This document shows, one piece after another, positions 26,428 to 36,202 of a stretch of DNA of 64,000 nt. A program made the translations under genes and the position numbers. Each line of letters begins with the position of its first letter. Position 1 is the stretch's first letter. Below the pieces are notes generated by a model. The model had not been told where the DNA came from. It made no database searches and was given only the letters and a program-made list of their open reading frames with translations. Source of the DNA: Gammaproteobacteria bacterium (GTDB taxonomy: Bacteria; Pseudomonadota; Gammaproteobacteria; Xanthomonadales; Wenzhouxiangellaceae); contig JAJFKX010000020.1 of the NCBI GenBank assembly GCA_021772985.1, positions 186,001 to 250,000 on the forward strand, given 5' to 3'.

Positions 26428-27296
26428 TCAACCTTTACTGCGATCGGAACCTGACAAACATCCAGTACCGCGGGCGGACGGTGATGGAAAAATTCGTGGC
26501 TACGATGGCGGCGGTTATTAAGCAGTTCGGCAAATGCTGAGTGATTGGTGTTGGTCACACTGATTGCCAAACGCTGCTCAACCGGTAGGTCTGCAGCTAT
26601 TTTGGCCTGGACCATTGGCGTTTGGTCGTGCTCATTTTCAATGATGCCGTTGGCATCACTGGAGCCACGGTTAATCTGTTGCACAATATCCATGCCGTTA
26701 ATAACACGGCCGAAAACGGTTAAATTTCGATCCAGGTAACGGGGAGCTTGACCGATCACAATATAAAAATCTGTGCTGCCGCTTTCAGGGGTGTTATCTC
26801 TGGCCATTGCCACAACACCAGGACAATGGGTTAACCAGGCTGTATTGTTCTCAGCATCTCTTGCAGCGGGAAAACCACTAATAAAACCAGTTTCTGGAGC
26901 AAATAAATCGTTAGCCTGGGCGCTGACAAAATTCAATTCAGCAGCGCTACGTTCAAACTCTGCTGGAAGTGTTGGTTGAGTTAATTCGCGATCCAAATCA
27001 CTGCCGTCGCCTCCCTGGGCGACAAAACCGTCAATGACACGGTAAAAATGCAGGCCATGGTAAAACTTTTCGCGAACCAGACGTTTAAACTGAGTGACGG
27101 TTTTTGGGGCGAACACTGGATTAAGCTCAATCACTATCCGGCCTTCTGGGGTATCCAGGTAAACGGTATTCTCAGCAGCAGGCTGGCGCCATTCACTGGC
27201 TTTATCAACATCACTGTGAACAGTGGTGGAAAATAATATCGCCACGAAAATAGCAAACAAGCTGATGGGGTTTGTGGGTTTTGGGTGTAAATGCAT
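26424..27296 (-). CDS. Cyclophilin-type peptidyl-prolyl isomerase, exported
   Basis: About 290 residues when started at the ATG at 27296, which places a clean signal peptide (about 1-28) at the N-terminus; the frame is open for 49 more codons. The cyclophilin domain begins with Val-Tyr-Leu-Asp-Thr-Pro-Glu-Gly and includes Phe-Tyr-His-Gly-Leu-His-Phe-Tyr-Arg-Val-Ile-Asp-Gly-Phe, with the catalytic Arg, then Gly-Gly-Asp-Gly. The segment Val-Phe-Gly-Arg-Val-Ile-Asn-Gly-Met is also conserved. It catalyses proline isomerisation during periplasmic folding. The last 30 residues extend past the usual domain. Confidence 0.88.
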   Translation of the reverse strand: MHLHPKPTNPISLFAIFVAILFSTTVHSDVDKASEWRQPAAENTVYLDTPEGRIVIELNPVFAPKTVTQFKRLVREKFYHGLHFYRVIDGFVAQGGDGSDLDRELTQPTLPAEFERSAAELNFVSAQANDLFAPETGFISGFPAARDAENNTAWLTHCPGVVAMARDNTPESGSTDFYIVIGQAPRYLDRNLTVFGRVINGMDIVQQINRGSSDANGIIENEHDQTPMVQAKIAADLPVEQRLAISVTNTNHSAFAELLNNRRHRSHEFFHHRPPAVLDVCQVPIAVKVD

Positions 27297-27668
27297 TAAT
27301 GTTTTCCGGGCAAGTGAAACAGTGGTCAAGCTGCAATCGATCTTATCAGCATTTGATATTGCTGCGGTGATACGAATGTAGTGGCAGGTTTTCCCAGAAG
27401 TTTTTGTTATTCCAGCAAGGCCCAACACAAAGCGGGTAAACAAGCCTTTAAAACTGGCGAAGCCTGGTGTTTCAGGGTCAGTTCGGTGCTGTGTTTACTG
27501 ACTTTAGCGTTCAGATGAACCTGGATAAGCGGCTTCTGATATAAAATCGACCCTAGAAAATAAATTAATAATAAACTATAACTATCTGATAATAAATAAT
27601 ATGCATTTAATTTAGCTATGCGATTATTGATCTGTTAGCATAAGAGCAGCAATCGCGGGGAGTTATGC
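27297..27668. other. Divergent AT-rich promoter region
   Basis: 372 bases between the cyclophilin gene (minus) and the CocE-type hydrolase gene (plus). The half near the plus gene (27540-27640) is very rich in A and T. A TATAAA at 27540 is the nearest thing to a -10 element but lacks a good -35. No small gene or hairpin terminator is seen. Confidence 0.4.
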
Positions 27669-29438
27669 ATGTTATTAGCAATTCGGACTTTTCTGTGTGG
27701 GTTCTGGTTGATCAGTGGTGGTGTCGTTATCGCTGATGCTGGACGTGAGCCAACTGATGTCAATTATCAATGGGGGGTGAAAATCCCCATGCGTGATGGT
27801 GTTGAGCTGAATGCGACCATTTACAGGCCGGCAAGCTGGCACGGGCTGAAATTACCCAGCATCGTTACGATCACGCCCTATATCAGTGATCGTTATCATG
27901 CAGATGCACAATATTTTGCCCGGCATGGCTATGCTTTTTTGGTGGTGGATACCCGTGGGCGAGGCAACAGCGAAGGAAATTTTGTACCTATGCGGGTGCA
28001 CGACGGACTGGACGGCCATGACATTGTTGAGTGGGTTGCTGAGCAGTTTTGGTCAAATGGCAAGGTTGCCTTGCGTGGTGGTTCCTACGGTGGTTATAAC
28101 CAATGGGCCACGGCACGAAATTTTCCGGAACACCTGAGCAATATCGTGCCAATAGCTTCAGCATTTCCGGGCATCGACTTTCCGATGAATTACAATGTGG
28201 CCTATCCATACGGCATCCAATGGACAACACTGACCAGTGGACGCACGCCCAACGGCCGGACCTTTGGTGATGAAGATTTCTGGCAGCGCAAGTTTCTCGA
28301 GTATCACACCTCCGGAATGGCGTTTGCGGAACTGGATAAACTGGTGGGTAACACCAGTACGGCATTTGCGCAATGGCAGCAACATCCTACCCAGGATGCT
28401 TATTGGGCAGCTGCAGTGCCCACCAATGATGAATTTTCACGTATCAATTTACCGACACTGACCATTACCGGTTACTACGATGGTGACCAGCCCGGTGCGA
28501 TGGAATATTACCGGCGGCATATGCAGTTTGGTTTAAGCGATGCACGGGTTCGGCATTTTTTGATACTTGGGCCATGGAACCACAGTGGCACCCGTATCCC
28601 GGTGCAGGAGTTCGGTGGAGTTAAGTTCGGTGACGCGATGATGTTCGATGCTTTTGCCTTGGATAAAGCCTGGTATGACTGGATTATGGGCGGTGGGTCG
28701 AAGCCTGAATTTATCAAAGACCGGGTGACTTATTTTGTTGCTGGTAACAACGAATGGAAATCTGCTCCATCGCTGGAGTCAATTTCAGACCAAACACTGG
28801 CGTTACGGCTGGGTTCGGACTTTTTTACCCATACGGCATTTCATTCCGGTAATTTGCTAGAGCAGCAAACCGGTTCGGTTACCCAGACACAGTATGTATA
28901 TGATCCCCTGGATACCACCTGGGCATCTAAACAGCAGGCTGACGATTACCTTATCGATCAGGTCGAAGTGATGTCTACAGATGGAACCGGCTTGGTTTAT
29001 CACAGTGAAGCTTTCACCGAGGCCACCGAAATTACCGGTTATATCCGTTTAGAGGCTTACCTGGAACTGGATGTGCCGGACACTGACATTAACGTCACGT
29101 TGTATGAAATAAAAGCTGATGGCAGCAGTATTGCTTTAACCGGTGAAACCCAGCGTGCCAGATACCGTGAGTCGTTAGCCGAGGAAACACTCATTGTGCC
29201 CGGTGAGGTGAATCAGTTCACTTTTGAGCGGTTTTATTTTTTCTCACGTCTGATAGCAAAAGGCAGTCGCTTGCGGTTATTTATTCGCCCCTCCAATGGT
29301 CTGTATAACCAGCGTAATTACAACTCCGGTAAACCGGTCAGCTTTGAATCCAAAGCAGATGCGCGAACAGCAACAGTGAAACTGCATCACAGTGAGCGAT
29401 ATCCAAGCAAGTTAATATTACCGGTAGTGAGCAGGTAA
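27669..29438 (+). CDS. CocE/NonD-family hydrolase, secreted
   Basis: 589 residues with a signal peptide (about 1-24). The alpha/beta-hydrolase part shows Asp-Thr-Arg-Gly-Arg-Gly-x-Ser near 98 and the nucleophile elbow Gly-Gly-Ser-Tyr-Gly-Gly with Ser139. A His in Leu-Gly-Pro-Trp-Asn-His-Ser-Gly completes the usual triad region. The last 200 residues form the jelly-roll C-terminal domain (PepX_C) of the family. Members are cocaine esterases, glutaryl-7-ACA acylases and X-Pro dipeptidyl peptidases; which reaction applies here is unknown. A GGGGAG precedes the ATG at 27669. Confidence 0.88.
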   Translation: MLLAIRTFLCGFWLISGGVVIADAGREPTDVNYQWGVKIPMRDGVELNATIYRPASWHGLKLPSIVTITPYISDRYHADAQYFARHGYAFLVVDTRGRGNSEGNFVPMRVHDGLDGHDIVEWVAEQFWSNGKVALRGGSYGGYNQWATARNFPEHLSNIVPIASAFPGIDFPMNYNVAYPYGIQWTTLTSGRTPNGRTFGDEDFWQRKFLEYHTSGMAFAELDKLVGNTSTAFAQWQQHPTQDAYWAAAVPTNDEFSRINLPTLTITGYYDGDQPGAMEYYRRHMQFGLSDARVRHFLILGPWNHSGTRIPVQEFGGVKFGDAMMFDAFALDKAWYDWIMGGGSKPEFIKDRVTYFVAGNNEWKSAPSLESISDQTLALRLGSDFFTHTAFHSGNLLEQQTGSVTQTQYVYDPLDTTWASKQQADDYLIDQVEVMSTDGTGLVYHSEAFTEATEITGYIRLEAYLELDVPDTDINVTLYEIKADGSSIALTGETQRARYRESLAEETLIVPGEVNQFTFERFYFFSRLIAKGSRLRLFIRPSNGLYNQRNYNSGKPVSFESKADARTATVKLHHSERYPSKLILPVVSR

Positions 29439-29840
29439 TAAGTTTTCATACTGCATAGGGTTTTATGCAAAGACTTGATTGAGAAAATTCCCGATGCATT
29501 ATTATGTTGCTGATTGGGCTGAATCTGATGCACATCACTGCGCCAGTACCAGAAATTTTTCTGGCCCAGGCAACCTAGCCTAGGGTGGCATAAACGCAAT
29601 GCATCTCAGTAGCTTAAAATTAAGCATAAATGCTGCTATGCGAAGAGTGGTCTGCAGCTAACCATTCGAATGCTTAGTTGCTCGCGCCCTTGCTGTGAGT
29701 ACAAGTGTGTACCGTAGTTTCTTTTTATCGCATTGATTATGAAAAGCGTTACTTAGGGAGGCCTGTTGAACCAAGATTGCCAACAATCTCATGCAGTTTT
29801 CGGCTAGTTATATCACCAAAGAGCAATTAAACGGCATTAT
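29439..29840. other. Intergenic region between convergent genes
   Basis: 402 bases between the CocE-type hydrolase (plus) and the TolB/TPR gene (minus). A weak 6-bp hairpin, TGCATA-gggttt-TATGCA, lies at 29452-29469, just after the hydrolase stop. I see no gene, RNA or repeat in the rest. Confidence 0.4.
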
Positions 29841-32054
29841 TCAGTTTGTACCCACACTGTTGTAGGTGGCTGCGATCAGTGTGGCCCAATCACCACTGGC
29901 CTCAGCCCGATGGGCACGTTCACGCATTAATGCTATGTCAGCTTCGATTTCAGCTTGAATCGACTTGAACCTGGGGTTATCACGAATCGAATCGAGATAG
30001 GGGTGTTGGTCCAGTGTCCAGGAGCTGAAGGCTAAGGAGCTACGAAAACCCTCATCAACCACTTTTCGGAATGCCTCGAGAGCTTCCTGATGGCGGTCTA
30101 ACAAGGCCAGAACCTGCACCTCACGGATGCCTTCGCCGGTGATGCCCAGCCTGGGAAGTGATTGGACCACAGGCAGGGTGGTCTCCAACAATCGACGGGC
30201 ACGATCATATTCACCTTGTTGCTGGAGCAGGTAAGCAAATTTGACTGCGTGCTGATCATTGAGGTCGGTGATAGTTGGGATGTCATTGCTTACCAATGTC
30301 GGGTCAGCGCGCAAGCAGTATTCCAGCGACAAGTCGAGATCTCCGGTCATTAATGCGATATCGGAGGTCAAGCCATTGATAAAATTCGGCACGGTTGTTT
30401 TATCATTGTAAGCGTCGATCATGATAGTTAAAGCGGTAAAAAAGTCTTGCTGAATCATCTGCGCAAACGCTTGAAAAACACCAAACAGCGGATGCCCAGG
30501 CGGCACGGTTTCAATCAGTTTTAGTGCTTTGTCATGGTCACCAAATTCGACCAGTAGACGTAACTGGTTCTGACCCAATACAGGGTCGCTGCTAAGTTCT
30601 CGGGCTTTAACTGCCCATGCCAAAGCTTCATCAAGCCGCCCCAGTGATTCAAGGTGCTCTGAGATATTGGCGTACAAGGTTGGCCAGTCGGGGTGGATTT
30701 CCAAGGCTGCCAACCATTGGCTCAAGGCCTCATCATAACGGCCCTGTTTGGAGTAAAGCACGGCAATATTTGTATATGGAATGCGGCCAATAGGGTCAAA
30801 TTCCAGCGATCGTTTGTTGAGTGCAATGGCGTCATCATAACGGTATTGATTTTCCCGCAGACTTGCCAGCCACATATAGGCGCGCGCATGGCTTGGATTT
30901 AATTCGATAGCACGTTGCAAAGCGGCTTCTGCCTCAGCATAAGCATTGTCATTGAGATCTAGCTGACCGAGCTGCGTTTTTAACAAGCCCAGCGAAGCAT
31001 AGCCATCGGCAAGTTGATCGTCTAGCGAAAGTGCCGTATCCAGTGCTTGCTGAGCTGCAGGTATGGCTTCGTCCCATGAGATGGCGTTATGGTTAATTAC
31101 CAGCAACTGGAATGCATCTGCCAGGCCAGCGTAAGCCTGGGCATATTGGGGATCCAACGTGATCGCTTGTTGGAATTGCTGGCGAGCGGTCAACAGGTCT
31201 TCCAGTTGACGTGTATGCAGATTGCGCCGGCCAGCGGTATATAGTCGATAAGCTTCCAGGTTTTCAGTGGGTATGTTGGCCAATCGGGCCTTTTCTTGTG
31301 GGCTCAGTGTTGCTCTCAATGCGGTGGCTATTTCTGCGGAAATTTCACTTTGAATGGCAAAAATATTTCTGGTGCTGAGTGCTCTATCGTAGGTTTTAGC
31401 CCACAAATGTTTATCGGTTTTGGCATCAATAAGCTGAACATTGATACGTACACTGTTGCCGGAGCGTTGTACCGCACCTTCAAGTATCGTAGCCACACCG
31501 AGTTCTTCGCCTACCTGGCGCAGGTTTTTGGTTGTGTCACGGTAATCCATGACCGAGGTTCGTGAGATTACTTTTAATGAATCAACATTGGCCAGGCGAG
31601 TTAGCAGGTCATCATGGATGCCATCAGTGAAAACTGCATTTTCAGGGTCGGTGCTGCGGCTGGTAAAGGGTAACACAGCAATTGATTGGCCAATGCCTTG
31701 ATTACGCAGGCCGGTGACATTCAAAGTGACCGATATCCCTAAAGCGATTGCCAGTAGGGTAATGATGAATAAATTAAATTTACGGCCACTTGAGGCGCTT
31801 TCCGGCGTGCTGCGGTCGAGATCTTTTTCGCGTTTGACTCCATCGGGAGTGACTTCAAAGATCCAGGCAAAAATCAGGGCGGCTATAAAGCCGGCAATAA
31901 CAACCAGTACATATGCTCTAAACAACCATTCTGGTGCACCAAATGTAGGCATCAACACAGAACCGGCCTCGATAAGTATCCAGGCACCCACAGCGTAAGC
32001 CGTGGCGACTCTTAAAACATTACGTTGCTGTAATTCTCGAATCAGTTTGTGCAT
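29841..32054 (-). CDS. TolB/FlgO-like and TPR membrane protein
   Basis: 737 residues. Two N-terminal membrane helices (about 17-70) and a third (about 93-112) are followed by a domain (about 120-240) starting Ser-Ile-Ala-Val-Leu-Pro-Phe, with Gly-Val-Ala-Thr-Ile-Leu-Glu-Gly-Ala-Val-Gln-Arg. This is the TolB N-terminal/FlgO-like domain common before TPR arrays. About eight or more TPR units fill 260-650, with clear Ala-Tyr-Ala-Gly-Leu-Ala and Ala-Leu-x-x-Ala motifs. Related proteins often carry a winged-helix or cyclase domain; none is present here. It probably serves as a membrane scaffold or sensor facing the periplasm. Confidence 0.8.
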   Translation of the reverse strand: MHKLIRELQQRNVLRVATAYAVGAWILIEAGSVLMPTFGAPEWLFRAYVLVVIAGFIAALIFAWIFEVTPDGVKREKDLDRSTPESASSGRKFNLFIITLLAIALGISVTLNVTGLRNQGIGQSIAVLPFTSRSTDPENAVFTDGIHDDLLTRLANVDSLKVISRTSVMDYRDTTKNLRQVGEELGVATILEGAVQRSGNSVRINVQLIDAKTDKHLWAKTYDRALSTRNIFAIQSEISAEIATALRATLSPQEKARLANIPTENLEAYRLYTAGRRNLHTRQLEDLLTARQQFQQAITLDPQYAQAYAGLADAFQLLVINHNAISWDEAIPAAQQALDTALSLDDQLADGYASLGLLKTQLGQLDLNDNAYAEAEAALQRAIELNPSHARAYMWLASLRENQYRYDDAIALNKRSLEFDPIGRIPYTNIAVLYSKQGRYDEALSQWLAALEIHPDWPTLYANISEHLESLGRLDEALAWAVKARELSSDPVLGQNQLRLLVEFGDHDKALKLIETVPPGHPLFGVFQAFAQMIQQDFFTALTIMIDAYNDKTTVPNFINGLTSDIALMTGDLDLSLEYCLRADPTLVSNDIPTITDLNDQHAVKFAYLLQQQGEYDRARRLLETTLPVVQSLPRLGITGEGIREVQVLALLDRHQEALEAFRKVVDEGFRSSLAFSSWTLDQHPYLDSIRDNPRFKSIQAEIEADIALMRERAHRAEASGDWATLIAATYNSVGTN

Positions 32055-32312
32055 ATCGGTATGTGCTTGTTTGTGCGCTGTATTTTTATGTTTAGATTCG
32101 CCTGTTATCGCATTACATAATAATTACCACCGAGCCTTGGTATGAAATTAAGCTACCAACTGATATCCATCATATGGTGACTTTGTCCTATTTTTCATAT
32201 GGCTATTTTCCCAATTCAGATTTATCGCCAAAATAAACACCGGTTAAATCCGCCAGCAGTTGGATTATTATCTGCCGTTGGTTAATAAATGGCGTTGGTA
32301 TGCAATCCAAAA

Positions 32313-34490
32313 TTAATCACCAGGGTGATAAGTTCGTGATGCACGTGCCAGCACATCCTCCTGGTAATAGGCTACATCTTTGAATTGCCGGTCAACATAA
32401 CGTTGCGCCTGATCATCAAAGTGTGGTGATTCCGGATCGCTGCTTTGGCCGCCTGCCAGCAGTGTCTTGGCTGTAACTTTATCGCCGAATTCAACCACTG
32501 CCACAAAACTGTTACCGGAAGTGCCGTATAAACGTTTGGTGTTTTCTGTACTGCGTGCACCAAATGATGCCAGTGCGCCCCAACGCCCTGATGCCATGCC
32601 GACCGGCAGGCTGGGTTGGGAATCATCAAATGCGTGCACAATATCGCCATTGATGCGCTGATAACGGTTAACTTCACCCCAGGGAATATTCCAGCGTCCA
32701 AAGTCCATGTTCAATTGATGCAAGCTTTGAGAAAAGATTTCCAGCCGTTCCTTATGCGAAGAAGCATCACCAAAATAATTGATCAGCTGCATCCCCTTCA
32801 ATCCGGCTGGATTTTGTCCATTGATGCTGTAATTCAACCCATAAAAATGGGCCAGGGTCATGGCTATAGAATCTGCTGATACTTTGTAGTCCCAGCCACG
32901 TAAATATTCAATGGCTTTATCAAGCGCGTCTGAATGCTGTTCCGGGAATTGATCATATGCGTCTAGTAAACCACTGATTAATAATTCAAACCCGGGCAGA
33001 GCAGGGTCATATGCCAGCTCAATCAGCCCGTCCAGGTTCAAATTGTTGACCTCAGAGAGAACCCGTACAGCGTGAATGCCGCGGAAATTTTCAGGGTCCG
33101 GGGCCATGTAAGCGGGATAATCTTCCGGTTTTGGGCTGTACTCCAGAGCGGCAGTGAATGGGGTCGAATTGCAGTTCTGTAACCAGCCATTTCCCGGGTT
33201 GAGCAAACTAATCGATTCATCCACTGTATGCAGGCCGTTCCAATCGGTAGCAGGGTTACTGCCATCCACCGGTTGGGAATAATCAAAACCGGGGTCACGT
33301 TTGGGTATGAAGTTGCCATGAAAGTAACCGATATTACCGCTGGAATCGGCAAATACTGTGTTATTGGATGAATTGGTGCGGATATTCATCATTTCACGGA
33401 ACTGATCATAATCTGCCAGTTTGGTGCGGGTATAAGATTGCCGTAAGGCATTGACTGGGTCCCAATTTATTTTGGTCACAGCCCATTTGCCGTCAACAGT
33501 ATGGGTAATCGGACCATGGTGAGTGTGATACATCGGAAAGGTGCGTTCTGACAGTTTTTCCCCATCCGCATATTTCAATGTTACTTCGCTGACTTTCACG
33601 GGTAACAAGTCGTCCCCATAACGGTACATCAACTGCCCGTTTTGCTCGCTGATATCCTCTATAAACTCATCAATAAAATCCACATAGGTGGAAGTGTGCA
33701 TCCAGCCGGTATTTTCATTGAAGCCCTGATAAACAAAAAACTGACCCCAGGTAACAGCGCCATAAGCATTTAAGCCCTGTTCACTGACGACATGCACTTC
33801 ACCACGAAAAAAGAATGAGGTATGCGGATTGATCAATAACATGGCATTGCCGGATTCTGTCAGTTTTCCGGCAATCGCAAAACCATTTGAACCACTTGGT
33901 TCTTCATAAGGGTCAATAGCTTGTGTTATATGGTTAATGTAATTTTTTTCGTAGAAACGCTTGATCCTGTCAAGTGGAATTTGTTCAATGTCGCCACCAA
34001 TTGACCCCTCACTGAAAAACATCGGCATCCATGGTTCAAAGTGGCTCAACAGTTTCGGTTTTACTTCCGGATGGGTCAGCAGGTAATAGTTCAAACCATC
34101 TGCAAACGCATCGCACAGTTCCTTTAACCAATCCGGTGCCGATTGGTAGGCGGCTGTTGCTTCTTCCATGCTCATATACAGTCGTGCTCTGAGGTCGCTG
34201 TACAGAGCCTGTTCACCTTCGACTTCCGCTAGTCGTCCAATGGCCCAGATGTAATTGCGTTCAATGCGATTGAAATCATCTTCACTTTGCGCATAAAGCA
34301 GACCAAATACTGCATCGGCATCGGTTTTTCCATAAATATGCGGCACACCATAGTCATCCCGAATAATGGTTACATTTTGGGCTCTGGCTGTCAGGCGTTC
34401 GAGTTCGGTTTGCTGTGGTGGTTGACAGCTTTGTAAAAAGATTAGAACTGCCAGGATAATCAGAAATTTCAAGGTAATGTTTAGCGACAT
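32313..34490 (-). CDS. Penicillin acylase-family lipoprotein
   Basis: About 725 residues from the ATG at 34490 (a TTG lies one codon upstream). The signal peptide ends in Leu-Gln-Ser-Cys. The chain then follows the N-terminal nucleophile acylase layout: an alpha part with Val-Thr-Ile-Ile-Arg-Asp-Asp-Tyr-Gly-Val-Pro-His-Ile-Tyr, a linker, and the self-cleavage site before Ser at about 201 in Gly-Ser-Asn-Gly-Phe-Ala-Ile, which becomes the nucleophile of the beta part. The family cleaves amide bonds of penicillins, N-acyl-homoserine lactones or other acyl-amides. Here it is membrane-anchored. The true substrate is unknown, and the gene stands alone. Confidence 0.87.
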   Translation of the reverse strand: MSLNITLKFLIILAVLIFLQSCQPPQQTELERLTARAQNVTIIRDDYGVPHIYGKTDADAVFGLLYAQSEDDFNRIERNYIWAIGRLAEVEGEQALYSDLRARLYMSMEEATAAYQSAPDWLKELCDAFADGLNYYLLTHPEVKPKLLSHFEPWMPMFFSEGSIGGDIEQIPLDRIKRFYEKNYINHITQAIDPYEEPSGSNGFAIAGKLTESGNAMLLINPHTSFFFRGEVHVVSEQGLNAYGAVTWGQFFVYQGFNENTGWMHTSTYVDFIDEFIEDISEQNGQLMYRYGDDLLPVKVSEVTLKYADGEKLSERTFPMYHTHHGPITHTVDGKWAVTKINWDPVNALRQSYTRTKLADYDQFREMMNIRTNSSNNTVFADSSGNIGYFHGNFIPKRDPGFDYSQPVDGSNPATDWNGLHTVDESISLLNPGNGWLQNCNSTPFTAALEYSPKPEDYPAYMAPDPENFRGIHAVRVLSEVNNLNLDGLIELAYDPALPGFELLISGLLDAYDQFPEQHSDALDKAIEYLRGWDYKVSADSIAMTLAHFYGLNYSINGQNPAGLKGMQLINYFGDASSHKERLEIFSQSLHQLNMDFGRWNIPWGEVNRYQRINGDIVHAFDDSQPSLPVGMASGRWGALASFGARSTENTKRLYGTSGNSFVAVVEFGDKVTAKTLLAGGQSSDPESPHFDDQAQRYVDRQFKDVAYYQEDVLARASRTYHPGD

Positions 34491-34690
34491 CAAATGTACT
34501 CGTCGGATTGCCTTAGCAAGTATTAGAATCGGCTGGTTGATGCCAATTCTACATTGTCAGAGCTTACGCCGTGTTGATTGTGAGCGACCAGTTGGTGTCT
34601 GTCGATAAAATTTCATGAAACTGTGACACTGCTGATTGCAGTCCCGGCCGGGAAGTGCCAGCAATTTTTGTATGGCTAAACAATAAGCGG

Positions 34691-35323
34691 CTAAGGCTGG
34701 TAAGTACGTTGTGTTAAGGCTGTAACCGTGCCAGTAGCGATCAGGCATGTTCCACTTGCTTGATTGATCCGACGTTTAATCGATGGGTTTCGAGTTGATC
34801 TGCCGATCAGTACAGCAAAATTAGCATAAATCAGCACACTGATGACGGTCAGAATTAAAAACACTCCGGTTAGCAGCATTAATTGCAAGACAGCATCACC
34901 GGCTGGACGTATGAACTGAGGTAAAAAGGCGATAAAAAAGACAATGCTTTTGGGGTTCAGAGCGGTGGTTACAAAGGCATTTCGAAACAGCCTCCAAGGG
35001 TTATGCCTGGGTGCAGCAGTTGTGGTCGAATCGGTCGGCTTAGATCGCCATAGAGTGATACCCAGATAGATAAGATATAACGCCCCGACCCACTTGAATA
35101 GAGCAAACCATTCGGCTGAGGTTGCCAGTAATACGCCTAAGCCAAGCATCGATAGTGTCATCGCAACAAGATCACCCAGGAATACACCTGTAGCCAATGG
35201 AATGACGGCGCGTTTTCCATGCACCATTGATTGACTTATCACCAGCATCACGGTAGGCCCGGGGATAAACAGGATAATGGTTGCTGCCGCAGCAAAGGCC
35301 AGCAGAGTTTGCAGCTCTATCAT
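34691..35323 (-). CDS. LysE-family amino-acid exporter
   Basis: 210 residues with about six membrane helices. The N-terminal pattern Leu-Phe-Ile-Pro-Gly-Pro-Thr-Val-Met-Leu-Val, followed by Gly-Val-Phe-Leu-Gly-Asp, and the central Gly-Ala-Leu-Tyr-Leu-Ile-Tyr-Leu-Gly, are hallmarks of the LysE/RhtB superfamily. A basic loop and Ala-Leu-Asn-Pro-Lys near 120 also match. These inner-membrane proteins export amino acids such as homoserine, threonine or lysine. It is a single gene, about 130 bp from the small membrane-protein gene upstream. Confidence 0.88.
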   Translation of the reverse strand: MIELQTLLAFAAAATIILFIPGPTVMLVISQSMVHGKRAVIPLATGVFLGDLVAMTLSMLGLGVLLATSAEWFALFKWVGALYLIYLGITLWRSKPTDSTTTAAPRHNPWRLFRNAFVTTALNPKSIVFFIAFLPQFIRPAGDAVLQLMLLTGVFLILTVISVLIYANFAVLIGRSTRNPSIKRRINQASGTCLIATGTVTALTQRTYQP

Positions 35324-35452
35324 GGTTATGCTTGCCTAATAGTTATGCTGAAGTATCGGTTCGATTACGCCGACGATGTTAATGGCCCCAGGCGCGCAAC
35401 CGCAAAACTTGCTTAACAGCCAAACGCGCCTGAGAATTGCGGTTGCGAATGC

Positions 35453-35866
35453 CTATTGCTGCGGTGGTTTGCACATAAATGCAACAACGATCCCAAGCAT
35501 AACGACCAGGGCTCCATCGAACAGCATTTGTTTAACCACAAGCATACCTGGAAGGGGCTGGACAACATAGTAAATCATGTATGTCGGAATAGCCGTCAGC
35601 AATGCAATTGCGATGCCGTAGCGTAAACCTTGCGGCAACCATTCGCTTTGCTTAACACCACGCATATATATCCACACAAATGCGCCTGCTGCGATGATGT
35701 GAGCCAGCAGCATAAAGTGAAAATATTCTTGTGATGCTTCTTCCGGTCGGAATAATTGGGGCAAACTGGCATATTCATCGTATATCAGCACTCCATGTAC
35801 CAAAAAGCTGCCGCCCATCCAGGCAATGAATACAACCAGCCAGCCAATAAAAAATTGCTTGTTCAT
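35453..35866 (-). CDS. Small four-helix membrane protein
   Basis: 137 residues from the ATG at 35866; a GTG five codons upstream lies on the GGAG that serves this ATG. Four hydrophobic helices are visible, with Gly-Gly-Ser-Phe-Leu-Val-His-Gly in the first. Tyr, Trp and Pro are common near the membrane edges. I do not recognise the family. It is divergent from the WS/DGAT gene. Confidence 0.65.
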   Translation of the reverse strand: MNKQFFIGWLVVFIAWMGGSFLVHGVLIYDEYASLPQLFRPEEASQEYFHFMLLAHIIAAGAFVWIYMRGVKQSEWLPQGLRYGIAIALLTAIPTYMIYYVVQPLPGMLVVKQMLFDGALVVMLGIVVAFMCKPPQQ

Positions 35867-36202
35867 TATTTGTTTCTCCACAATATGTTGTGTTCCCCGT
35901 GTTTTCTACACTACTACGCAAAACCAGTCATTTCAAAGTGGGGGTCGGATAACTGCTGTATTTTGCCTGGCAACTGTTAAAACCCGCTATGCATGGTTGC
36001 TGCTGGATATCCTGGTACACAAAGTCAGGTATTACGGTAATACGGATAAATAATCCATCATTGAGCTGTCATTCTAAGCACACTTTCGGAGCCGTTGTGT
36101 ACCGGTTTTAATTCAAAACAGTTATCGGTGCCGGGTTTTAACTTGCAACTGCAAGTCCACTACGGCAATCTGCACGATTAAGTATTTTGTAATACAGATA
36201 AG
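35867..36202. other. Divergent promoter region upstream of the WS/DGAT gene
   Basis: 336 bases between the small membrane-protein gene (minus) and the WS/DGAT gene (plus). It includes the palindrome at 36029-36043. No convincing gene is present; two short plus-strand frames (35756-36053) have no features. Confidence 0.4.
36029..36043. promoter_or_regulatory. 15-base palindrome, operator candidate
   Basis: GTATTAC-G-GTAATAC is a perfect 7-bp inverted repeat around one central base, about 160 bases upstream of the WS/DGAT ATG and the same distance from the divergent small membrane-protein gene. Its compact symmetry fits a TetR- or GntR-type site. No regulator is nearby. Confidence 0.35.

Noticed and set aside
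34557-34748. 63-codon minus-strand frame overlapping the lysE end
   Set aside because: It is out of frame with lysE, has no motif, and looks like a chance frame.
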